DNA of 11,058 nucleotides from Desulfobacteraceae bacterium (GTDB lineage: Bacteria; Desulfobacterota; Desulfobacteria; Desulfobacterales; Desulfosalsimonadaceae): NCBI GenBank assembly GCA_007131845.1, contig SLPT01000067.1:1-11058 (forward strand), given 5' to 3'. The notes beneath the pieces are model-generated. The model saw only the letters and a program-made list of their open reading frames with translations, did not search any database and had not been told where the DNA came from. Below are positions 5,376-11,058 of this stretch, one piece after another. Position 1 is the stretch's first letter; each line of letters starts with the position of its first letter. Position numbers and translations under genes: made by a program.

Positions 5376-5609
5376 GTACATTACAAGTATGGCAGGAGCG
5401 AGCCTTACGATCCGGAAGTGGTCTATGAAGGCGACGATCAACTGGAAAACCCGTACGGCGCGATTCCGGTGAATCCGGAAAAATATCCCCATGTACGCCA
5501 TGATCTGGCCGACTGGTTTGCCCGGTGGCTGGTTTCGGAGCGCGGGCAGGACGTGATCGGCTCTTACGAACGCCATGGCCGGCCGCTGTTCTATCCCGAT
5601 GCCCGTTGA
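5376..5609 (+). pseudogene. C-terminal remnant of a TupA-type tungstate-binding protein
   Basis: In the frame ending with TGA at 5607-5609 about 77 residues are readable. They include VVYEGDDQLENPYGAIPVNP, EKYPHV, DLADWFARWLVSERGQDVIG and a terminal GRPLFYPDAR. That is the C-terminus of the tungstate/molybdate ABC transporter periplasmic binding protein (TupA class, usually about 270 residues), with the typical 'EGD..L.NPY..I.VNPEKHPHV' and 'GxPLFYPDA' elements. The upstream 70% of the gene is absent. The frame meets a TAA at 5373-5375, exactly at the right end of the MITE-like element, and no TupB or TupC partner follows. It is a non-functional remnant; an internal ATG at 5391 region is not in frame with a ribosome site. 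The terminator at 5664-5705 was probably its own. Confidence 0.8.
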
Positions 5610-5663
5610 CGGCCGGCATTTGATCTGACGCCCGGTTTCTCCGTGAAACTTTTTGCGAAAATC

Positions 5664-5705
5664 AATCCCCGTTTTATCTTTACGAAAGATGAACGGGGAT
5701 TTTTT
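5664..5705 (+). terminator. Rho-independent terminator after the tupA remnant
   Basis: AATCCCCGTT (5664-5673) pairs with AACGGGGATT (5692-5701). An inner ATCTTT/AAAGAT stem around ACG extends the hairpin, and the T-run TTTTTT (5700-5705) follows directly. It ends transcription from the left and insulates hcp. Confidence 0.85.
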
Positions 5706-5732
5706 ATGATTTTTGGAAAATGTTTCGAGGTA

Positions 5733-5746
5733 TTGACCTAAGTCAA
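5733..5746. promoter_or_regulatory. Putative HcpR (CRP/FNR-family) operator of hcp
   Basis: TTGACCTAAGTCAA is a TTGAC-N4-GTCAA palindrome of the CRP/FNR half-site spacing. It has the TTGAC half-sites known for HcpR in sulfate-reducing bacteria rather than the TTGAT of E. coli FNR. It is centred 107 bp before the hcp start and is followed at about 41-bp geometry by a weak -10-like TAAAAC (5769-5774), as for a class II activator site. HcpR activates hcp in response to nitrite/NO. The regulator gene is not in the window, so the assignment is by motif and target gene. Confidence 0.7.
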
Positions 5747-5846
5747 GGACCCTTTCTTCTTTTCCGGGTAAAACCATTCCAAATCATCGGGAAAATCGCT
5801 TTTCCCAATAAACCATGTAAAAGACAACACAAAAAGGAGGCATACC

Positions 5847-7478
5847 ATGTTTTGTTTTCAGTGCGAACAGACGGCAAAGGGAGAAGGATGCGACAAGATC
5901 GGCGTTTGCGGCAAGCAGCCCGAGGTGGCGGAACTCCAGGACGTACTGGTCTATGCAATGAAAGGCCTGGCCCAGGTGGCCAACGAAGGCCGCAAGGTCG
6001 GCGTCCGGGATCCGAAGATTGATCATTTTGCATGCGAGGCGTTGTTCTCCACTCTGACCAACGTCGATTTCGATCCGGAGCGGTTTGTGACGCTCATCAA
6101 CCAGTGCGTGGACTTTCGCGAACAGCTTAAAAAGAAAGTGGATGCCGCCGGCGGGTGGAGCGACTTCACCAGCGGCCCGGCGACATTTTCACCGGCATCG
6201 ACCATTGACGAGCTGGTCGCCCAGGGGGAAAACTTCGGCCCGGAAGCGGAAAAGGACAAAGTCCAGCAGGACATCTTTTCCCTCAAAGAAACGCTGACCT
6301 ACGGCATCAAAGGAATCTGCGCTTACGCCGATCATGCCGCCATTTTGGGAAAAACCGACGACACGATCTTTGACTTCGTCTACGAGGGGCTGGCCGCAAC
6401 ACTTGACGAGAGCCTGGGCGTGGACGATCTGCTGGGCCTGGTGCTCAAGTGCGGCGAGGTCAACCTGAAAACCATGGAACTTCTTGATTCGGCCAACACC
6501 GGCGCTTACGGCAACCCCACGCCCACTTCCGTACCGCTGGGCGCAAAGCAGGGCAAGGCCATCCTGGTATCCGGCCACGATCTCAAGGATCTGGAGCAGA
6601 TCCTCAAGCAGACCGAGGGCAAGGGGATCAACGTCTATACCCACGGGGAGATGCTTCCCTGCCACGGCTATCCCGAGTTGAAAAAATATCCCCATTTATA
6701 CGGGCATTTCGGCACGGCGTGGCAGAACCAGAAAAAGGAGTTCGCGGAATTCCCCGGCGCCATCGTCATGACCACCAACTGCATCCAGAAGCCGCAGGAA
6801 TCCTACCAGGACAATATTTTCACCACCGGCCTGGTGGGATGGCCCGGCGTCACCCACATCGCGGACAAGGATTTTACGCCCGCCATCGAAAAAGCCCTTG
6901 CAATGCCCGGATTCGAGGCCGACACCGACAAGGGGGAGGTCATGGTGGGGTTCGGCCACAACGCGGTACTGGGCGTTGCGGACAAGGTAATTGCGGGCGT
7001 GAAGAACAAGGACATCCGGCATTTTTTCCTGGTGGCCGGATGCGACGGCGCCAAACCGGGACGCAACTATTACACCGAGTTCGTGGAAAAGGTACCCAAA
7101 GACTGTATCGTCATGACCCTGGCCTGCGGCAAGTTCCGTTTTTTCGACAAGAATCTGGGCGATATCGGCGGCATCCCGCGCCTGCTCGATATCGGGCAAT
7201 GCAATGATGCGTATTCGGCCATCAAGATCGCCTCGGCCCTGGCCGGCGCCTTTGAATGCGGCGTAAACGACCTGCCGCTTTCCATGGTGCTTTCCTGGTA
7301 CGAGCAGAAGGCGGTGGCGATCCTGCTGACGCTTCTTTACCTGGGCATCACGGACATCCGGCTGGGACCCAGCCTGCCGGCGTTTGTCTCGCCCGATGTT
7401 TTGAACGTACTGGTTGAAAAATTCGACATCAAACCCATCAGCACCCCGGATGAAGACCTGAAAGCCATTCTGGGATAA
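5847..7478 (+). CDS. hcp: Hydroxylamine reductase / hybrid-cluster protein, class I
   Basis: Hcp is a cytoplasmic iron-sulfur protein of anaerobes with hydroxylamine reductase activity in vitro. It acts physiologically in NO and nitrosative stress defence (NO reduction or S-nitrosylation). The 543-residue length is typical. Cys3, Cys6, Cys15 and Cys21 (C-x2-C-x8-C-x5-C) form the N-terminal [4Fe-4S] site of class I proteins, unlike the E. coli spacing. The hybrid cluster ligands are all present: His244 (SGHD), Glu268 (THGEMLP), Cys312 (TNCIQKP), Cys399 (VAGCDGAKPGR, the persulfide cysteine), Cys427 (LACGKFR), Cys452 (GQCNDAYSA) and Glu486 (WYEQKAV). The ATG has a strong AAGGAGG 8 nt upstream. 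It stands alone between its operator region and a terminator, with no hcr reductase gene beside it, so the electron donor must be encoded elsewhere. Confidence 0.97.
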   Translation: MFCFQCEQTAKGEGCDKIGVCGKQPEVAELQDVLVYAMKGLAQVANEGRKVGVRDPKIDHFACEALFSTLTNVDFDPERFVTLINQCVDFREQLKKKVDAAGGWSDFTSGPATFSPASTIDELVAQGENFGPEAEKDKVQQDIFSLKETLTYGIKGICAYADHAAILGKTDDTIFDFVYEGLAATLDESLGVDDLLGLVLKCGEVNLKTMELLDSANTGAYGNPTPTSVPLGAKQGKAILVSGHDLKDLEQILKQTEGKGINVYTHGEMLPCHGYPELKKYPHLYGHFGTAWQNQKKEFAEFPGAIVMTTNCIQKPQESYQDNIFTTGLVGWPGVTHIADKDFTPAIEKALAMPGFEADTDKGEVMVGFGHNAVLGVADKVIAGVKNKDIRHFFLVAGCDGAKPGRNYYTEFVEKVPKDCIVMTLACGKFRFFDKNLGDIGGIPRLLDIGQCNDAYSAIKIASALAGAFECGVNDLPLSMVLSWYEQKAVAILLTLLYLGITDIRLGPSLPAFVSPDVLNVLVEKFDIKPISTPDEDLKAILG

Positions 7479-7515
7479 TTTGGGGATAAGCTGCCGGTAC
7501 TTGCAGCATCGGATA

Positions 7516-7552
7516 ATAAAAGCCGCCCGCCTTCAAAGCGGGCGGCTTTTAT
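7516..7552 (+). terminator. Strong rho-independent terminator after hcp
   Basis: A 15-bp perfect stem, with left arm core AAAAGCCGCCCGC (7518-7530) and right arm GCGGGCGGCTTTT (7538-7550), closes on a 7-nt loop and ends in a T-run. The A-run on the left side would let it also work for the minus strand. Confidence 0.93.
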
Positions 7553-7556
7553 TTAT

Positions 7557-7817
7557 GGGGTCGGACCTAGGCAACAATCTGAAATCAATTTTAATACAGT
7601 TAAAAATCCGGTTTGTTTCGGACTTAGAATGCATTTTTAGGGCATGAAATGAAGGGTTTTACGCTCATCTGTTTCCATTCGGCGGCAAAATCAATTTCAT
7701 TTTCAAGGACGGTCATTTTGTGTAAAAATGGATTTTTGATTTGCATGAGCGATAAATCCAATTTTTTTTCCGGCGCTCCGGATGTGCCGCAATCTCCTGA
7801 AAACAAAAGGTCCTGCA
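7557..7817. other. AT-rich spacer with no supported gene
   Basis: This stretch between the hcp terminator and the nuclease gene is visibly more AT-rich than its neighbours. It starts GGGGTCGGACCTAG, a REP-like tag by appearance only. A 40-codon minus-strand ORF (7624-7746) reading FLHKMTVLENEIDFAAEWKQ has protein-like composition but no ribosome site or recognised family. It must also contain the promoter of the downstream operon, which I could not locate confidently. Confidence 0.4.
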
Positions 7818-9083
7818 ATGTTTTCCTTTATCCATGCCGCCGATATACACATCGACAGCCCCATGCACAAACTCGACGCCTATGACGGCGCTCCCGTGGA
7901 AGCGTTTCGGCTGAGTACCCGAAAGTCCCTGGAAAACATCGTGGACCGGGCGGCTGCCGACAAGGCCGACTTTGTCCTGATTTCAGGGGACCTCTACGAC
8001 GGGGACTGGAAAGACTACAACACGGGGCTGTATTTTGTCTCGCAGATGAACCGGCTCAGGGAGGCCGGCATCCCGGTTTTCATCGTGGCCGGAAACCACG
8101 ATGCGGCCAGTGCCATCACGAAATCGCTCCGCCTGCCGGACAATGTCACCCTGTTTGGTGCGGCGCAGACCGAAACCCTCCTCCTTGATGAACTGCCCGT
8201 TGCCATCCACGGACGCAGCTTTGCCTCGCCGGCCGAAAAAAAGGACCTCTCCCGGAATTATCCGGATCCCGTGCCGGGCCGCTTCAACATCGGCATGCTC
8301 CATACGGCTCTGACCGGCCGTCCGGGCCATGAACCTTACGCGCCGTGCACCCTCTCCGGGCTACGGGATAAAGGATACCACTACTGGGCGCTGGGCCATG
8401 TTCACGAGTACGAGGTATTGTGCAACGATCCGTTTATCGTGTTCCCCGGCAACACCCAGGGCCGGCATGTCCGGGAACCCGGCCCCAGGGGCTGTTTGCT
8501 GGTCACGGTCGGAGAGGACATGGGCATTGCTTCCGAATTCATTGCAACGGACGTGATCCGATGGTTTACGATCACCATCGATGCCGATGAAACGCAGAGT
8601 CCCTACGACGTGGTCGACGCGTTTGCCGGACGGATTGAGGCGCTTTTGTCGGAAAACGAATCGATGCCTCTTGCCGTGCGGGTGGAGATTGTCGGTGAGA
8701 CCCCTGCCGCTGCGGATCTGAGCGCGGATACTGAAAGGTGGACCGGCGAGATCCGGGCGGCGGCCATGACGTCCGGCGGCGGCCGGGTATGGGTGGAAAA
8801 GGTTCAGTTTTCCTGTCGCTTGCCGCAGGCCGCGCACCAGGAACGTATGGGCGGCGCCATGGAGGAGCTGCTTGTTTTGTTCGACGAACTGGCCGATGCC
8901 CCGGACGTCCGGATGGAACTGGCCGAAGCTCTATTGGATTTTCACCGAAGGCTCCCCCCGGAGGTAAGAGACGGCCCGGATGGCATCCGCCTGGATGATC
9001 CGGACTGGGTGGGGGAGATGATCGAACAGGTGCGCCCGGAACTGGTGGGACGCCTGATGCGCAAGGGGGGAGGGGACGTATGA
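7818..9083 (+). CDS. SbcD/Mre11-like DNA repair exonuclease (YhaO-type metallophosphoesterase)
   Basis: The 421-residue protein carries the calcineurin-like phosphoesterase motifs of Mre11/SbcD nucleases in order: HAADIHIDSP (Asp9, His11), SGDLYDGD (Asp58), AGNHDA (Asn93, His94), LHT (His162) and ALGHVHEYEV (His194, His196). These bind two metal ions for DNA-end cleavage. The GNTQGRHVREPGPRG region after it and the helical C-terminus (about 335-415, ending near GRLMRKGGGDV) are as in YhaO-type proteins, where the tail contacts the ATPase partner. The start chosen is the ATG at 7818 with AAAGG 7 nt upstream; an in-frame ATG at 7782 lacks a ribosome site and homology. Its TGA overlaps the ATG of the ATPase gene (ATGA). 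It is a cytoplasmic nuclease subunit of a probable Mre11-Rad50-like complex. YhaO rather than canonical SbcD is favoured by the type of its partner. Confidence 0.9.
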   Translation: MFSFIHAADIHIDSPMHKLDAYDGAPVEAFRLSTRKSLENIVDRAAADKADFVLISGDLYDGDWKDYNTGLYFVSQMNRLREAGIPVFIVAGNHDAASAITKSLRLPDNVTLFGAAQTETLLLDELPVAIHGRSFASPAEKKDLSRNYPDPVPGRFNIGMLHTALTGRPGHEPYAPCTLSGLRDKGYHYWALGHVHEYEVLCNDPFIVFPGNTQGRHVREPGPRGCLLVTVGEDMGIASEFIATDVIRWFTITIDADETQSPYDVVDAFAGRIEALLSENESMPLAVRVEIVGETPAAADLSADTERWTGEIRAAAMTSGGGRVWVEKVQFSCRLPQAAHQERMGGAMEELLVLFDELADAPDVRMELAEALLDFHRRLPPEVRDGPDGIRLDDPDWVGEMIEQVRPELVGRLMRKGGGDV

Positions 9084-11058
9084 AAATCGATGCTCTTCAC
9101 CTGATGGCTTTCGGGCCGTTTACCGGGCATTTGCTGGATTTCAGCAATGGCGGATACGGATTGCACCTCGTGTACGGTCCCAACGAGGCCGGCAAGAGTT
9201 CCGCGCTCCGGGCGCTTCGGTCCCTGCTCTACGGAATTGACGAGCGCTCCCCGGACGGCTTTCTCCATCCCTATTCCCGGATGCGCATCGGCGGAGCGCT
9301 CCGATCCTCGGATGGCGAGGTTCTGGAGATTGTCCGCCGCAAGGGCAGGATCAACACCCTTCGGGCCGCAGACGACCGGGAGGTGGTGGATCAATCCGTG
9401 CTTGCCGGATTTCTGAATAACATGGGCGAAGACCTGTTTTGCACCATGTTCGGCATTGGCTACGACGATCTGGTCGCCGGCGGCCAGGAAATCGTATCCG
9501 GCGGCGGGGATCTGGGGCAGTTGGTTTTTTCGGCAGGCTCAGGGATTGTGCGGCTGCGCGGAATACGCGATGCGCTGCATGCTGAGGCGGAAGGTCTCTA
9601 CAAGCCTTCCGGCAAGAATCCAAGAATCAACGAGGCCCTGTCAAGCCTGAAGGAAACCGACCGTCGCCTGCGGGATACCACGTTGCCGGGAAGCCGATGG
9701 ATCCGCATGGACAAGGAGATTGGCGACGCCCTTCAAAAGCGAAGCACTGTGGAATCATCGCTTCGGGAAAATGAAACCAGGCGAAGCCATCTTGCCCGCG
9801 TGCGGGATGCCCTGCCGCTTATCGCCCGCCGCCGGGAGGTGCTGGAGGACCTGGCCGCCCGCAAGAGCGTCGCGCTTCTGTCGGAGGATTTTTCGGAAAA
9901 CCGCAGAAGCCTCGTGGCGGAGCTGGATGCGGCCCGCCGGGACGCCCGGCGCGCACAGGAGGCCATCGAATCCATCGAAAAGGAAATGAAAGGACTTTCC
10001 CCGTCGGATGCCGTTATCGACAATGCGGCGCTCATCGAGGCATTCCACCAGCAGCTTGGAAGCCAGCGCAAGGCGGCCGCCGATCGGGTGAACCTGGAAA
10101 CCCGCCGCTCTGCCCTGGTGAGTGAATGCCGCGAGATTCTGAAAAACCTCTCCGGAAATCTTTCCGAAAGTCTTGCAGGGGATAGTACCGAAGCGCTTCC
10201 CCTGAAGCAAGTGGAGCGGTTTCGTGTCACCAAAGAACAGACAGCGGCCATCCGAAGGCTTTCCTCCGAATACGGACAGATCGCCGCCCGCATCGAAGCC
10301 GACCGGGATGCGCTGCCAGGGCTCGAAGCCGAAATCGGACGTCTGGCGGAAAAGCACCGGGATTTGCCTGCGCCGGCAAATCCTGAAGTCCTGGATGCGC
10401 TGCACAGCGTCCTGGAACAGGCCGCAGAAACCGCCCCCCTGGAAAAACAGGCCGCCAGCCGCCAGCGGGAACTTGTTTCCCAAAAAACGGATCTGGAAAA
10501 CCGCCTCAACCGGTTGGGGCTTTCAGAAAAAGGCGCCCATGACCTTGAAACGCTTCCGATTCCTTCCATGGAGTCCATCCAGGTGTTCGAGGAGCGTCTG
10601 GATGCAGCAAACGGGAATATCCGGGAATTGGATAAGGAAAAAAAAGAAAATACCGAGCGGATCCGGGATGCAGAAACCCGGATACAAGCGAAGGAAATGA
10701 CTCAGTCGGTTTGTTCCGAGGCGGACCTGGAGGCGGCGCGCATCCGCAGAAACGAAGGATGGCGCCTGGTCCGCGTGGAGCTTGACGGCGCGGCAGCCGA
10801 TGATGATGCATTATCGGCCTACCTGTCGGAAGTAAATGATCAGCCGGTCTTAGCCGATGCCTTTGAGCGGGACCTGGAAAAAAGCGATGAGCTGGCCGAC
10901 CGGCTTCGCCGGGAAGCCGACCGGGTAGCCGAACACGCCCGGCTTCATGCCGATCGGGAAGCCGCCCGCCAGCGGCAAGCGGAGCTGGATCGGGAATATG
11001 AGCAAGCTGAATCGGCACGCGCAGATCTTGCAGCCGAATGGAGCCGCCTGTGGGAGCC
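9080..11058 (+). CDS. SbcC/Rad50-like ATPase, YhaN type (3' truncated by window)
   Basis: The frame is open from the ATG at 9080 to the last base, giving 659 residues of an incomplete protein. The N-terminus MKIDALHLMAFGPF leads into a Walker A motif GPNEAGKSS (about residues 33-41) of the Rad50/SbcC SMC-like ATPases. The N-terminal lobe (about 45-200) contains GGGDLGQLVFSAGSGI and GLYKPSGKNPRINEAL, typical of the YhaN AAA domain, where the Q-loop and the 'KPxGxxPxxN' element occur. From about residue 200 onward the sequence is rich in Glu, Arg, Ala and Leu, a long coiled coil of the SMC hinge type. The C-terminal Walker B and signature motifs must lie beyond the window. It is translated through a 4-bp overlap from the nuclease gene, with a GGGGGGAGGGG ribosome site at 9065-9075, indicating stoichiometric synthesis. 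The full length (YhaN family about 950-1200) cannot be judged here. Confidence 0.92.
   Translation, partial: MKIDALHLMAFGPFTGHLLDFSNGGYGLHLVYGPNEAGKSSALRALRSLLYGIDERSPDGFLHPYSRMRIGGALRSSDGEVLEIVRRKGRINTLRAADDREVVDQSVLAGFLNNMGEDLFCTMFGIGYDDLVAGGQEIVSGGGDLGQLVFSAGSGIVRLRGIRDALHAEAEGLYKPSGKNPRINEALSSLKETDRRLRDTTLPGSRWIRMDKEIGDALQKRSTVESSLRENETRRSHLARVRDALPLIARRREVLEDLAARKSVALLSEDFSENRRSLVAELDAARRDARRAQEAIESIEKEMKGLSPSDAVIDNAALIEAFHQQLGSQRKAAADRVNLETRRSALVSECREILKNLSGNLSESLAGDSTEALPLKQVERFRVTKEQTAAIRRLSSEYGQIAARIEADRDALPGLEAEIGRLAEKHRDLPAPANPEVLDALHSVLEQAAETAPLEKQAASRQRELVSQKTDLENRLNRLGLSEKGAHDLETLPIPSMESIQVFEERLDAANGNIRELDKEKKENTERIRDAETRIQAKEMTQSVCSEADLEAARIRRNEGWRLVRVELDGAAADDDALSAYLSEVNDQPVLADAFERDLEKSDELADRLRREADRVAEHARLHADREAARQRQAELDREYEQAESARADLAAEWSRLWE

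Noticed and set aside
5720..6022. Plus-strand ORF overlapping the hcp start and operator
   Set aside because: It crosses the promoter region and the hcp coding sequence in another frame, without homology.
6696..7199. Minus-strand ORF opposite hcp
   Set aside because: Antisense shadow of the strongly conserved Hcp frame.
7782..7817. Upstream ATG start for the SbcD/YhaO-like gene
   Set aside because: No ribosome site and 12 extra residues before the conserved HAADIH motif; the ATG at 7818 fits better.
9733..10578. 281-codon minus-strand ORF opposite the ATPase gene
   Set aside because: Its Ser/Arg/Ala-rich composition is that of an antisense shadow of a GC-rich coiled-coil gene; no motifs or ribosome site.

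Overview
The window looks like a chromosomal stretch from an anaerobic, sulfate-reducer-like bacterium, probably a Desulfobacterota member. This is inferred from a class I hybrid-cluster protein (Hcp) with the anaerobe-type cysteine spacing, an HcpR/FNR-type palindrome in front of it, a tungstate-binding-protein remnant, and small dispersed repeats between genes. No 16S rRNA or other definitive marker is present. Most genes have GC-rich codon use and look like ordinary core or accessory metabolism; the spacers between them hold repeats and are more AT-rich in places.

Layout, left to right: (1) the C-terminal end of a flippase-like LPG-synthase-type membrane protein (+), converging on trmO (-, TTG start). 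trmO is divergent from a ZIP-family metal transporter (+). (2) A two-gene minus-strand operon: a TraR/DksA-type zinc-finger protein overlapping by 4 bp (ATGA) a small membrane protein. (3) A 495-bp spacer holding a strong orphan stem-loop, a 47-bp exact direct repeat and a roughly 126-bp imperfect palindrome. The palindrome ends 15 bp before a GTG-started small multidrug-export-family membrane protein (+). (4) A small secreted protein and a PQQ-type sugar dehydrogenase (+). (5) A decayed region, about 4946-5705: two copies of the first repeat family bracketing a 54-codon ORF, a 120-bp MITE-like element with terminal inverted repeats and a possible 4-bp target duplication, then the C-terminal remnant of a TupA-type tungstate-binding protein ending at a rho-independent terminator. 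(6) hcp (+) with a putative HcpR operator upstream and a strong terminator downstream. (7) An AT-rich spacer, then an SbcD/YhaO-like nuclease gene overlapping by 4 bp an SbcC/YhaN-like ATPase gene that runs off the right edge.

Functionally, the clearest units are hcp under its probable nitrosative-stress operator, the YhaO-YhaN pair as a probable Mre11-Rad50-like DNA-end-processing complex, and the translationally coupled TraR/DksA-membrane protein pair. I see no wholly new multi-gene system. The most unusual material is the repeat/MITE landscape and its relation to the truncated tupA and to the leader of the small export protein gene.
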